A DNA stretch of 64,000 nt. Origin: Alcanivorax borkumensis SK2. GTDB lineage: Bacteria; Pseudomonadota; Gammaproteobacteria; Pseudomonadales; Alcanivoracaceae. The position numbers and the translations under genes were made by a program. Shown here one piece after another: positions 20,871-30,504 of this stretch (its first letter is position 1; each line of letters begins with the position of its first letter). The notes below the pieces were generated by a model, which was not told the origin of the DNA, ran no database searches, and was given only the letters and a program-made list of their open reading frames with translations. The stretch is from positions 1,461,501 to 1,525,500 of the forward strand of contig NC_008260.1 in NCBI RefSeq assembly GCF_000009365.1, given 5' to 3'.

Positions 20871-20883
20871 TAGTCTCAGACTA
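20871..20883. promoter_or_regulatory. Palindrome upstream of the hybrid kinase gene
   Basis: TAGTCTCAGACTA is a perfect 6+1+6 palindrome about 62 bp before the kinase ATG, overlapping an A/T-rich TATATT that could be a -10. It is a candidate operator. A short palindrome like this can occur by chance. Confidence 0.35.
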
Positions 20884-20945
20884 TATTCTTAGCTTCAATC
20901 GGGGCTGAATAATAACAAGCTGGAAAAGGCATGAGGGCTATTTAA

Positions 20946-23900
20946 ATGAACTGGTTCCAGAACCTATCTGTGCGGCTGAAGATTTTGTCTGTAGCCGGGC
21001 TAGGGGTTGTGTTGTTTATAGTCTACGCGGCCTACAGTTTTTACATTGCTGAAACCAATATCGACCATTTGAAGCGGATAGAAAGCCAAGACTTTCCTAT
21101 TCTTGAGCTGATTAACGCTAACAATGTAGATTTCATAACCATCAGTGAATCCTATATTGAATCAATCACTGAGGCAGATCCGGATTTACTGGAGCAAGCG
21201 CAATCCCGAGCGGCGGCCTTCGAACAACGGCTGGTGGATATTCGCCAAGCAGATCCAACTCTTTCCAATGACGTGGAAGAGCTGCGTCGTCATTTCACCA
21301 CTTACATCAACGGAGCCGCTGCGCTGGCCCGTAATCTGATTACCACTAATGACACTCCAGACCACCTGTCCCAGCGGATATCTCACGTTCGCGCACTTCA
21401 GGATGCCTACGAAAGCAGCCAGAAAGCCTTTGAGCAAGAGCGCTATAAAGCGTTTCGCGAGACGCTGAACAGAAGCCGTTCGGATAATCTGGGAACGCAG
21501 AAAATTGGCTTGTTTCTAGGTTTTGTCGCTTTCACGTTATTGGCGTTAACTGCCCTGTGGGTCACTCGAGCAATTACGCTGCCACTGAAAGGGGCAGTGG
21601 ATGCAGCTGACAATATCGCCAATGGTAAATGGGATACCCATATTGAAAATGGGGGGCAAGATGAAACGGGTTACCTGCTGCAGGCTATCCGAAAAATGCG
21701 TGATGCCTTGATTGCGCGTCATACCGAGGATCGACAACAGGAAACAGTGAAAAACCATCTGGCCGAATTAAATAATCGCATGCGTGGTGAGATGGGATTC
21801 GAGCAGCTTGGTAATAATATATTGAGTTTTTTGGTGCCTGTTCTGGATGCGCAGGTCGGCGCGTTTTATAGCTACGATGCGGATACTGAGACTCTCAGCC
21901 TGAGTAGCTCCTATGCAATGGAGCGGCGCAAGCATCTCGCCAATAAATTCCGGCTGGGCGAATCACTGGTCGGACAATGCGCACTGGAACGCAAGAGTAT
22001 CCTGCTCGAGAAGGTGCCTGATAGCTACATTAGTATCGCCTCGGGTACTGGCGCTGGGCAGCCACGTAACGTGGTAGTTATGCCCGTTATCCATGAGGAT
22101 GAGGTAAAAGGGGTGCTTGAGATCGGTGCATTCCGTGACTTCAATGATGGAGACCTGGCTTTTATGGAGCAATGTGCCTCCATGATTTCTGTATCACTGC
22201 ATAGCGCACAGAGCCGTTTTCGGCTGGCAAACATGCTGGAACAAACCCAGTCACAGGCGGAAGCGCTGGAACAACAAAAAACAGAAATGGCCCAGGTAAA
22301 TGCAGACTTGGAAGAGCAGGCCATGGAGTTATCTGCATCCGAATCTCGACTACAGCAACAACAGGAAGAGTTGAAGGCCATTAACGAAGAGCTAGAATCT
22401 CAAACCCAAGCACTTCGCGCGTCGGAAGAAAGTTTGCAGAACCAACAGGAAGAGTTACGCGTTACGAATGAAGAGCTTGAAGCCCAGGCTCGTATGCTCA
22501 CCGAACAGAAGTCGGAAATGGCTCAGAAGAACGATGAGCTTGAACTGCTGCGCCATGAGCTGGAGGATAAGATTCGCGAGCTGGAAATGTCCTCACGTTA
22601 CAAGTCTGAATTCCTATCAACCATGAGCCATGAGTTGCGTACACCGCTCAATTCAATTCTTATTCTGTCCAATGCTCTAGCGCAGAATAAGAAAGGAAAC
22701 TTAGAAGAAAAACAGGTCGAACACGCCCAGGTCATCCACTCTGCCGGTACTGATCTGCTTAGCCTGATCAACGACATCCTCGATATTTCCAAAATCGAGG
22801 AAGGGAAAATGGATGTCATCATTGATGATTTATCCCCAACAGAAATTGTTGAACATTTCCGTCGCAACTTTGCTCACGTGGCGGAGAGCCGCAATTTGGA
22901 TTTCAAGGTTGAGCTCGGCGACACCCTGCCTGACCACTTCTATACGGACCGCCAGCGCCTTGAACAAATCATCAAGAACCTACTCTCTAATGCTCTCAAG
23001 TTTACTGAGCATGGCTCGGTGATGCTGAGCCTAACTCAGCCAGATGTCTCGGAAACCTTGCCCTCACGACACCTGGTGCCAGGACAGACACTAAAATTTG
23101 CGGTGACTGACACGGGGACAGGGATTGCACGTGAAAAACAGAAACTGATTTTCGAAGCATTCCAGCAAGCTGACGGCACTACGAGCCGTAAATACGGCGG
23201 CACTGGCCTAGGATTGACCATCTCTCGTGAGTTAGCTCGTCTCCTGGGAGGGGAAATCGGCCTTTACAGCGACGGCGAAGGACAAGGATCGACGTTTGCC
23301 CTGTATTTACCCGTGGGCAGAGCTGACGAGGTTGAAACTAATATTGGCGACGGCGCAGGCGAGGACATCAATAATAATGGACAAGCGCATACCGCTCCGA
23401 TGATGCCACTGAATCCGGATTCAGACGATTTCGTCGTGCGTGAAAAAACGGTGCTCATTGTTGAAGATGATGACGAGTTTGCTCGAGTGCTGGTCGAGTT
23501 GGCTTCGGATTATGGGCTTGAGGGGCATGTCTGTCATGACGGCGAAGATGGCCTGGAATACGCAAGCCATTACCGGCCCAGCGCTATTATCCTCGATATT
23601 GGCCTGCCTGGCATTGATGGCTGGGAAGTGATGGAAAAGCTTAAGGCCGATCCGCGCACCAAGGATATCCCTGTGCATTTTTTGTCGGGTCGCGATGAAC
23701 GCAATAAGGCGCTGGAAATGGGCGCCCTGGATTTCATGTCCAAACCGGCGAATGAGGACGATATTCTTTGCGCATTTGCCAAAATTGAAGGAGCCATTGA
23801 GACCAATGTTCGCCGCCTTCTGGTGGTTGAAGATAGTCAAATCCAGCATGAAAGTATTCGTGAGCTATTCAACCAGAAAGGGGTAGAAATCACCGCAGCC

Positions 23901-24614
23901 ACCAATGGTCAGCAAGCGCTGGATGCTCTGAAGAGCACCGTATTCGATTGCATGATTCTGGACCTAACGTTGCCGGACATGAGTGGTTTTGAGTTGCTGG
24001 AGACTTTACATGCCAATGACGATTACGGCCGTGTTCCAGTAGTGGTCTACACGGGCAAGGATATGAGCCGGGAAGAAGAGGCTAAACTCCGTAAATATGC
24101 CGATCGCATCATTCTCAAGACCGAGCGCTCCCATGAGCGATTGTTGAATGAAGCGTCGCTCTTCCTGCACTGGCTGGAGTCCACCTTGCCGGCGAATCGT
24201 CGCCCTAAAGTGAAATCCATTGAACACCGTGGTGATATTTTCGAGGGCAAGCAGTTACTGCTCGTGGATGACGACATGCGTAATATCTATGCCCTGTCTG
24301 CACAGTTGGAAGAATTGGGGTTCTCCATCCATATTGCCAACAACGGCCGAGAGGCGCTGCAAGTCCTAGATGATAATCCATCCATTGATATTGTACTGAT
24401 GGATATCATGATGCCAGAGATGGATGGTTACGAGGCCATGGCAAGGATTCGTGAACAGAGCCAATTCAGCAAGTTGCCAATCCTTGCACTTACAGCAAAG
24501 GCGATGAAGAATGATCGTGCCAAGTGTATTGAAGCTGGAGCGAACGATTATTGTTCCAAGCCCATAGATATGGCGAAGCTGACGTCTTTGCTGCGAGTTT
24601 GGTTACATACGTAG
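20946..24614 (+). CDS. Hybrid sensor histidine kinase, HAMP-GAF-coiled coil-HisKA-HATPase with three receivers
   Basis: The 1222-residue membrane kinase has TM1 (about 12-34), an extracytoplasmic helical sensor (about 35-180), TM2 (about 182-203), HAMP (about 205-260), GAF (about 284-425), a Glu/Gln-rich coiled coil made of three near-repeats (about 440-530), HisKA with His562 in MSHELRTPL, HATPase (NLLSNALKF, GTGLGLTI) and three receivers with Asp884 (IILDIGLPG), Asp1006 (MILDLTLPD) and Asp1153 (VLMDIMMPE). It leads an operon with cheR, a lone receiver, cheB and a REC-PAS-PilZ gene. The sensor input is unknown. Methylation of the coiled coil by CheR is my inference. GAGGG precedes the ATG. 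Confidence 0.93.
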   Translation: MNWFQNLSVRLKILSVAGLGVVLFIVYAAYSFYIAETNIDHLKRIESQDFPILELINANNVDFITISESYIESITEADPDLLEQAQSRAAAFEQRLVDIRQADPTLSNDVEELRRHFTTYINGAAALARNLITTNDTPDHLSQRISHVRALQDAYESSQKAFEQERYKAFRETLNRSRSDNLGTQKIGLFLGFVAFTLLALTALWVTRAITLPLKGAVDAADNIANGKWDTHIENGGQDETGYLLQAIRKMRDALIARHTEDRQQETVKNHLAELNNRMRGEMGFEQLGNNILSFLVPVLDAQVGAFYSYDADTETLSLSSSYAMERRKHLANKFRLGESLVGQCALERKSILLEKVPDSYISIASGTGAGQPRNVVVMPVIHEDEVKGVLEIGAFRDFNDGDLAFMEQCASMISVSLHSAQSRFRLANMLEQTQSQAEALEQQKTEMAQVNADLEEQAMELSASESRLQQQQEELKAINEELESQTQALRASEESLQNQQEELRVTNEELEAQARMLTEQKSEMAQKNDELELLRHELEDKIRELEMSSRYKSEFLSTMSHELRTPLNSILILSNALAQNKKGNLEEKQVEHAQVIHSAGTDLLSLINDILDISKIEEGKMDVIIDDLSPTEIVEHFRRNFAHVAESRNLDFKVELGDTLPDHFYTDRQRLEQIIKNLLSNALKFTEHGSVMLSLTQPDVSETLPSRHLVPGQTLKFAVTDTGTGIAREKQKLIFEAFQQADGTTSRKYGGTGLGLTISRELARLLGGEIGLYSDGEGQGSTFALYLPVGRADEVETNIGDGAGEDINNNGQAHTAPMMPLNPDSDDFVVREKTVLIVEDDDEFARVLVELASDYGLEGHVCHDGEDGLEYASHYRPSAIILDIGLPGIDGWEVMEKLKADPRTKDIPVHFLSGRDERNKALEMGALDFMSKPANEDDILCAFAKIEGAIETNVRRLLVVEDSQIQHESIRELFNQKGVEITAATNGQQALDALKSTVFDCMILDLTLPDMSGFELLETLHANDDYGRVPVVVYTGKDMSREEEAKLRKYADRIILKTERSHERLLNEASLFLHWLESTLPANRRPKVKSIEHRGDIFEGKQLLLVDDDMRNIYALSAQLEELGFSIHIANNGREALQVLDDNPSIDIVLMDIMMPEMDGYEAMARIREQSQFSKLPILALTAKAMKNDRAKCIEAGANDYCSKPIDMAKLTSLLRVWLHT

Positions 24615-24673
24615 TGACTGGAAAATACGCCTGCAGTCACTTTATAAGAACAAGCACCGTGGCGGATAACGTT

Positions 24674-25537
24674 ATGGCACAAACATGTCCGATTGAGGAT
24701 GCTGACGTTAGCATCGAAGACATCGAAATTCGCCTGCTGCTTGAGGCGATATATCAGATGTACGGCTACGATTTTCGTTTCTATAGCCGCGCCTCCATAC
24801 GTCGCAGGATCATGCATCATCTAACCATGTCTGGCTTTGACTCAATCATGGAGATGACCGATAAGGTGCTGCGCGACCGGTCCTTCTTTACCACCTTATT
24901 TAATGAGCTGACGGTGAACGTAACCGAGATGTATCGGGATCCGGATTTCTACCAAAGCTTCCGTGAAGAGGTTATCCCGGTGCTGAAGACGTTCCCGTTT
25001 ATTAAGATCTGGCACGCAGGCTGCTCCACCGGGGAAGAGATTTACTCCATGGCCATTTTGCTAGAGGAAGAAGGGCTTTACGACCGGGCCATGATCTACG
25101 CAACCGATATCGACAAGAAAGTGCTAGCCTCGGCCAAGAAGGGCATTTACTCCATCGAAGCGGTCAAACAGTATGGTGACAACTATCGGCGGGCCGGTGG
25201 TAAGCATTCTTTATCTGACTATTTTACCGCCCGCTATGACAGCGTGATTATGGAGCAGCGACTGAAACGCAATATCGTCTTTGCCGATCATGATCTGGCA
25301 ACAGACCAGGTTTTTGGTGAAATGCATGTCATCCTGTGCCGGAATGTACTCATCTACTTCAATCGAGCATTACAGGAGCGTGTGATCAAGCTGTTTAGTG
25401 ACAGTCTAGATATGGGCGGTTACTTGTGCTTGGGAACCAAGGAAAGTTTACGTTTCAGTGGGCAGGAAGAGTCGTTCGATGTTATCAACAAGTCGTTGCG
25501 AGTTTTTCGCAAACGGCAGTTTCAACACCACGCATGA
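24674..25537 (+). CDS. cheR: CheR-type protein-glutamate O-methyltransferase
   Basis: CheR methylates glutamates on receptor coiled coils with S-adenosylmethionine. The protein is about 287 residues, with an N-terminal helical CheR domain (SIRRRIMHHL), the SAM-binding motif IWHAGCSTGEEIYSMAI near residue 115 and CRNVLIYFNRALQERVI near 222-238. The start is taken as ATG 24674. The GTG at 24659 is equally possible, and an upstream extension to 24551 would overlap the kinase gene and has no family match. No chemoreceptor gene is near, so the substrate may be the hybrid kinase. Confidence 0.88.
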   Translation: MAQTCPIEDADVSIEDIEIRLLLEAIYQMYGYDFRFYSRASIRRRIMHHLTMSGFDSIMEMTDKVLRDRSFFTTLFNELTVNVTEMYRDPDFYQSFREEVIPVLKTFPFIKIWHAGCSTGEEIYSMAILLEEEGLYDRAMIYATDIDKKVLASAKKGIYSIEAVKQYGDNYRRAGGKHSLSDYFTARYDSVIMEQRLKRNIVFADHDLATDQVFGEMHVILCRNVLIYFNRALQERVIKLFSDSLDMGGYLCLGTKESLRFSGQEESFDVINKSLRVFRKRQFQHHA

Positions 25538-25550
25538 TTAGAGACAACTG

Positions 25551-26027
25551 ATGATTGAGCAGAAGTTGCTATTAGTGGATGATCAGCCAGCTAACTTAGT
25601 ATCGCTAGAGGCGATTCTGGAAAGTGAAGGCCGCATCCTTATGAAAGCGCACTCGGGGCAGGAGGCGTTGAAGATTCTGCTTAAGGAAGATATTTCTTTA
25701 GTGCTGCTGGATGTGCAGATGCCAGGCATGGATGGCTTTGAAGTGGCTGAATTGATGCGTCAACGCAAAGACACCCAGACTATCCCGATTATCTTTGTGA
25801 CGGCGATCAGTAAAGAAAAAAAATACGTTTTCAGGGGCTACCAGGCTGGCGCTGTAGACTACTTATTCAAACCATTGGACCCACTGATCCTCAAAAGCAA
25901 AGTAGATTTTTTTCTTGGTTTGGATAAACAGAGACGCCAGCTGCAAGCAAAATTGAAAGAAGCCCAAGCGCACCGTGCGGCCTATGAAGCTGGCAAGACA
26001 CGGGGCGGGGAGGGCAGCGACCAATAG
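25551..26027 (+). CDS. Single-domain response regulator
   Basis: The 158-residue protein is one receiver domain (DDQPANLVSLEA; phospho-Asp54 in VLLDVQMPG; Thr in FVTAISK; Lys in YLFKPLD) with a helical C-terminal tail (LDKQRRQLQAKLKEAQAHR) and no output domain. It closely resembles the receiver of the REC-PAS-PilZ protein at 26619, so the two are probably duplicates. It lies 13 bp after cheR and 2 bp before cheB and may act as a CheY-like or phosphate-sink element. Confidence 0.9.
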   Translation: MIEQKLLLVDDQPANLVSLEAILESEGRILMKAHSGQEALKILLKEDISLVLLDVQMPGMDGFEVAELMRQRKDTQTIPIIFVTAISKEKKYVFRGYQAGAVDYLFKPLDPLILKSKVDFFLGLDKQRRQLQAKLKEAQAHRAAYEAGKTRGGEGSDQ

Positions 26028-26029
26028 TC

Positions 26030-26611
26030 GTGAATACTTGCATAGGGGGAGTAAAGGCAATTGTTATGGGCGCGTCTTGGGGCGGGCTTAATGCCTATAT
26101 TCACATTCTGTCTGTGTTGCCCGCGGATTTTCCTTTGCCAATCCTGATGGTACAGCACCAGCAGGCTAGCGCGGATAACCGTATGCCGTGGTTACTGGCT
26201 CGTTACTGTGCTTTACCGGTGGTTACACCGGAAGATAAAGAGCCGATTATAGGGGGGCATGTTTATGTGGCCCCGCCGGGTTACCATATGTTGGTGGAAG
26301 ACGATCAGACACTGGCTTTCTCTAATGGAAGGCCTGTACTCTTTTCCCGGCCGGCAATAGACGAATTGTTTTTTTCTGCTGGCGTTGTTTATGGCCGTCA
26401 TCTGATAGGCGTGATTCTCACAGGGGCCAATGAAGACGGCGCAGCAGGCATGAAGTATATACACAGTAGAGGCGGATTCACCATCGCCCAGTCACCGGTG
26501 AGCTCGGAAGCACCCACAATGCCTGAAGCGGCAATAACAACAGGTGCGATTTCCAGGGTACTCGATCTTGAGGCAATCGGGCCCTTTTTGGCTAAACAGG
26601 CTATGGGGTAG
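26030..26611 (+). CDS. cheB: CheB-type methylesterase, catalytic domain only
   Basis: CheB removes methyl groups from (or deamidates) receptor glutamates. The 193-residue protein is the catalytic domain alone with the triad in place: Ser in MGASWGG (near residue 16), His in LMVQHQQAS (near 42) and Asp in TGANEDGAAG (near 137). The usual N-terminal receiver is absent and could be supplied in trans by the adjacent single receiver. The start is GTG at 26030, close behind the receiver's stop. Confidence 0.88.
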   Translation: MNTCIGGVKAIVMGASWGGLNAYIHILSVLPADFPLPILMVQHQQASADNRMPWLLARYCALPVVTPEDKEPIIGGHVYVAPPGYHMLVEDDQTLAFSNGRPVLFSRPAIDELFFSAGVVYGRHLIGVILTGANEDGAAGMKYIHSRGGFTIAQSPVSSEAPTMPEAAITTGAISRVLDLEAIGPFLAKQAMG

Positions 26612-26618
26612 GACGCGT

Positions 26619-27755
26619 ATGAAACAAAACATTTTGGTTGTGGATGATCACCGCGAAAACTTGATCGCCCTGGAGGCGATCCTGGATTCTGACGACCGTA
26701 ATCTGATCATGGCACAGTCCGGTAACGAGGCCTTGTCCCTCGCCCTCAAGCACGATTTAGCTCTGGTGCTGTTGGATGTGCAGATGCCGGAAATGGATGG
26801 GTTCGAAGTGGCCGAACTTATGCGTAAAAATAAGAAAACCCGCCACATTCCGATCATTTTTGTTACCGCTATATCAAAAGAACAGAAATACGTTTTCAAG
26901 GGCTACGAGTGTGGGGCGGTGGATTACCTACTCAAACCCATCGACCAAAAAATTCTGGAAGCCAAGGTTAGCGTTTTCCTGGAACTGGATCGCCAACGGC
27001 GCAAGTTACAACAGGCCGTGGTGCAAATGAAACGGCTAAAAGACGAAAACGAGCGACTGCTGCATGCACTTGGCGAAGCTCTGATCGGCACCAATGCCGA
27101 GGGTAAAATCACTTTTTGTAATGAAGCAGCTTGTGCCCTATTGCGACAGAGTCGTGATGACTTAGTAGGCAATGATATCGCCGACCTGATATTCAATGAT
27201 GATGCTGGCAAGTCGTGTTGGAGCTGGGATAGCTCTCCATTACAGGAAGCTTGCAGACAAGGGGAAAGCTGGGAAAATGAGCATAACCTGTATACTCCCG
27301 ATGATGATGGCTTGCTAGCCTTATCAGTGAGAGCCAATGCGATTACTAATGATGCAGGCATCTTCACAGGGGTGGTCGTGGTACTTGGCCTCTCAGATGA
27401 TGAAAATAATGGCGGAGACTGCGCTCGTAACCATCGCCGTAACCCTCGCAAGAGGTTGTTCCGCGAAATGGTAGTGTTTGACCGTAGCACCGGTGGTAAT
27501 GTGGGGCGCTTAGTAAACTTGAGTGTGAACGGCTTCAAGCTTTTTTCCCGCCGAGCATTAGCCCATGGTGAGGATTTGCAACTTGGCATGGTGCTGCCCG
27601 ACCAGATTTCAGGGGTAAACACCGTCAGCTTTGATGCCCGGGTTGTTTGGGCGGAAACGTTAGATGCCCCTGGTGAGTTTCAGGTAGGTTTTCAGTTTCA
27701 GACGTTGAATTCGGTCACCCGTGATGTGATCGAAAACCTAATGGAAAACTATTAA
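26619..27755 (+). CDS. REC-PAS-PilZ response regulator
   Basis: The 378-residue protein joins a receiver (1-125; Asp53 in VLLDVQMPE), a short coiled coil, a PAS domain (about 145-255; GTNAEGKITFCNEAA) and a C-terminal PilZ domain (about 270-375). The PilZ motifs RNPRKRLFR and NLSVNGF match the RxxxR and (D/N)xSxxG residues that bind c-di-GMP. It could therefore integrate phosphorylation from the hybrid kinase with c-di-GMP. The start ATG 26619 is preceded by GGGGTAGGA. gspE follows 3 bp later, an unexpected join between signalling and secretion genes. Confidence 0.9.
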   Translation: MKQNILVVDDHRENLIALEAILDSDDRNLIMAQSGNEALSLALKHDLALVLLDVQMPEMDGFEVAELMRKNKKTRHIPIIFVTAISKEQKYVFKGYECGAVDYLLKPIDQKILEAKVSVFLELDRQRRKLQQAVVQMKRLKDENERLLHALGEALIGTNAEGKITFCNEAACALLRQSRDDLVGNDIADLIFNDDAGKSCWSWDSSPLQEACRQGESWENEHNLYTPDDDGLLALSVRANAITNDAGIFTGVVVVLGLSDDENNGGDCARNHRRNPRKRLFREMVVFDRSTGGNVGRLVNLSVNGFKLFSRRALAHGEDLQLGMVLPDQISGVNTVSFDARVVWAETLDAPGEFQVGFQFQTLNSVTRDVIENLMENY

Positions 27756-27758
27756 ATT

Positions 27759-29261
27759 ATGGCTGAGCACATGGAGTCGCCTGAGAACATAGAGCTTTCT
27801 TCATCGTTGTTGCCCTATGGTTTCGCGCGGCGTTTCGGTGTTCTGTTGCGTGAGCGCGATGGGCAGAAAGAGTTGTGTCACCGGCAGGATGTTTCACTGG
27901 CCGCGCTAGGTGAGGTGCAACGTCATATCGGCCGCCTGCCGCGCCTAGTACCCATGGACGACACGGCTTTTAGCGCCGCCATGGCAATCACCTATGAACA
28001 GCAGCGCGGCGCGGCAGCAGAAGCCGCCGATGATCTGGAAGGACTTGATCTGGCAAGCCTAGCAGACTCACTGCCGGAAACGTCGGATTTGCTTGAGCAG
28101 GAAGACGATGCTCCGATCATTCGGCTGATCAATGCCTTGTTACAGGAAGCCATCCGTGAAGATGCCTCCGATATCCACATCGAAACCTTCGAACGACGGC
28201 TAGTAGTTCGTATGCGAGTCGATGGTGTCCTTCGTGAAGTGCTTACCCCGAAAAGGGAACTGGCGCCGTTGTTAGTCTCGCGAATCAAGGTAATGGCGCG
28301 AATGGATATCGCTGAAAAGCGGATACCTCAGGATGGTCGAATCTCCTTGCGCATTGGTGGGCGCGATGTGGATGTGCGGGTATCGACTATGCCCTCCAGT
28401 AATGGTGAGCGGGTGGTGCTACGCTTGTTGGACAAGCAAGCGGGGCGTTTACAGGTATCGCATTTGGGCATGGGCGAAACCTGTGACGCTCATATGCGCG
28501 AGCTAATCCATAAACCCCATGGCATTATTCTGGTGACCGGCCCGACAGGGTCCGGTAAAACCACAACGCTTTATGCTTCCCTAACCGAATTGAATGACAG
28601 TACCCGCAATATTCTTACGGTAGAAGATCCCATCGAATACCAGCTAGAAGGGATCGGCCAGACTCAAGTCAACACTAAAGTCGACATGACATTTGCCCGC
28701 GGACTGCGTGCCATCCTTCGCCAAGATCCAGATGTGGTGATGGTGGGGGAGATCCGGGATCTGGAAACCGCTGAAATTGCAGTGCAAGCCTCCCTGACCG
28801 GCCACCTTGTACTGTCTACTTTGCATACCAATACAGCAGTGGGGGCGGTGACCCGCTTGCAGGACATGGGCATTGAACCTTTCTTGCTCTCTAGCTCCCT
28901 GCTGGGTTCCTTGGCTCAGCGGCTGGTGCGTGTGCTATGCGATGACTGTAAAACCCCGTACCAGGCTAGCGCTAGTGAGCTGGAAATGATGGGGTTGGCG
29001 GCTACGGAGAGCCGTACGCTGTATCACCCCAATGGTTGTGAATCCTGTAACCATCAGGGTTACCGGGGCCGTACCGGGATCTATGAACTGGTACTGGTGG
29101 ATGACACGCTACGCCAGTTGATCCACGATCGCGCCGGCGAGCTAGAACTTAACCGCCATGCTCGGACACTAACTAGCGGTATCCGCGAAGATGGTTGGCG
29201 AAAAGTGCTCGGCGGACACACCAGTGTAGAAGAGGTCCTGCGGGTAACCCGCGAGGACTAA
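27759..29261 (+). CDS. gspE: Type II secretion system ATPase GspE
   Basis: GspE is the cytoplasmic hexameric ATPase that powers the type II secretion pseudopilus. The 500-residue protein has an N-terminal GspE domain, Walker [12 protein letters not shown] (near residue 265), the Asp box (VEDPIEY), Walker [10 protein letters not shown], the His box ([11 protein letters not shown]) and a tetracysteine zinc site (CDDC and CESC, about 391-427). The first gene of the gsp run lies 3 bp after the PilZ protein gene. Confidence 0.96.
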   Translation: MAEHMESPENIELSSSLLPYGFARRFGVLLRERDGQKELCHRQDVSLAALGEVQRHIGRLPRLVPMDDTAFSAAMAITYEQQRGAAAEAADDLEGLDLASLADSLPETSDLLEQEDDAPIIRLINALLQEAIREDASDIHIETFERRLVVRMRVDGVLREVLTPKRELAPLLVSRIKVMARMDIAEKRIPQDGRISLRIGGRDVDVRVSTMPSSNGERVVLRLLDKQAGRLQVSHLGMGETCDAHMRELIHKPHGIILVTGPTGSGKTTTLYASLTELNDSTRNILTVEDPIEYQLEGIGQTQVNTKVDMTFARGLRAILRQDPDVVMVGEIRDLETAEIAVQASLTGHLVLSTLHTNTAVGAVTRLQDMGIEPFLLSSSLLGSLAQRLVRVLCDDCKTPYQASASELEMMGLAATESRTLYHPNGCESCNHQGYRGRTGIYELVLVDDTLRQLIHDRAGELELNRHARTLTSGIREDGWRKVLGGHTSVEEVLRVTRED

Positions 29262-29277
29262 CGGGACAGTATTCTCC

Positions 29278-30495
29278 ATGCCAGCATTTGAATACCGCTC
29301 TCTGGATCACAGGGGCAAGATCAACAAAGGCACGCTGGAAGCAGACAGTGCCCGCCAGGTGCGCCAGCAATTGCGCGACAAGGGCTGGGTGCCGCTGGAG
29401 GTCAATGAAGCCAACGACTCCAGCAGCCAGGGCATGGGCCGGTTTGCCGGGTCCGGCAAAATCAATGGTGCTGAGCAGGCGCTGATAACGCGTCAACTGG
29501 CCACCCTGCTGAAATCCGGCCTGCCGGTAGAACAGGCCTTATCTGCGGTCTCCAAGCAGGCCGCCAACGACCGTATCGAACGGATTATGCTGGCGGTGCG
29601 CGCCAAAGTGCGTGAAGGTTATAGCCTAGCGCACAGTTTCGAATCATTTCCCCGTGCTTTCCCGGAAATGTACCGCGCCACGGTAGCGGCCGGTGAGCAG
29701 AGCGGGCATTTGGAACAAGTGCTGGAGCAACTGGCGGATTACCTGGAAACCCGCCACGACACTGGGCGTTCCGTAGCCCAGGCGATGATTTATCCTGCGT
29801 TTATCATGGTGTTTGCCTCCATCGTCATTATGCTGATGATGACCTTCGTGGTCCCAAAGCTGGTGGCAGTGTTTGAGGGACGAGATCAAGCATTACCGTT
29901 ACTCACCCGTATTGTCATGGCCATGAGCGACTTTGCTCGGGGCTGGGGCTGGTTGGTTGTGTTATTGATCGTTGTGGCCGTGGTGGTATTTATGCGGGCC
30001 ATGCGTGATCAGCGCTTTCGATTACGGGTGCACCAGCGTTTGGTGAATATGCCTCTGGTAGGTACTATGCTGCGGGCGGGTGACAGTGCCCGGCTGGCCA
30101 GCACGCTGGGTATCCTCGGTCGCTCCGGTGTGCCGTTGGTGGATGCCCTGTTTATCGCCGCGCAGGTGGTGGGCAATCTGGCGGTCCGCAATGCGGTAAA
30201 AAACGCGGCCGCTAAGGTCCGCGAAGGCGGCAGCCTCAGCCGAGCCCTGGATGCCAGTGGTTATTTTCCTCCCATGCTGGTGCAGATGATTGCCAGTGGC
30301 GAGGCCAGCGGCGAACTGGACAACATGCTGACCCGGGCTGCGGATTATCAGGAACGAGAACTCAGCAGTACGATCGGGACCATGGTAGGGCTGCTCGGTC
30401 CAATCATGTTGTTGGTCATGGCCGGAGTGGTGGTCATGATCGTCCTCTCGGTCATGCTGCCGATCATGCAAATGAATAACTTACTAGCCGGTTAA
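29278..30495 (+). CDS. gspF: Type II secretion inner-membrane platform protein GspF
   Basis: GspF is the polytopic inner-membrane protein that couples GspE to pseudopilus assembly. The 405-residue protein has two GspF repeats, each with a T2SSF fold (QLATLLKSGLPVEQAL near 70-90; TLGILGRSGVPLVDAL near 273-290), and three membrane helices (about 170-195, 220-240, 370-400). The length is typical. Confidence 0.96.
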   Translation: MPAFEYRSLDHRGKINKGTLEADSARQVRQQLRDKGWVPLEVNEANDSSSQGMGRFAGSGKINGAEQALITRQLATLLKSGLPVEQALSAVSKQAANDRIERIMLAVRAKVREGYSLAHSFESFPRAFPEMYRATVAAGEQSGHLEQVLEQLADYLETRHDTGRSVAQAMIYPAFIMVFASIVIMLMMTFVVPKLVAVFEGRDQALPLLTRIVMAMSDFARGWGWLVVLLIVVAVVVFMRAMRDQRFRLRVHQRLVNMPLVGTMLRAGDSARLASTLGILGRSGVPLVDALFIAAQVVGNLAVRNAVKNAAAKVREGGSLSRALDASGYFPPMLVQMIASGEASGELDNMLTRAADYQERELSSTIGTMVGLLGPIMLLVMAGVVVMIVLSVMLPIMQMNNLLAG

Positions 30496-30504
30496 GGTGA
30501 AGAA

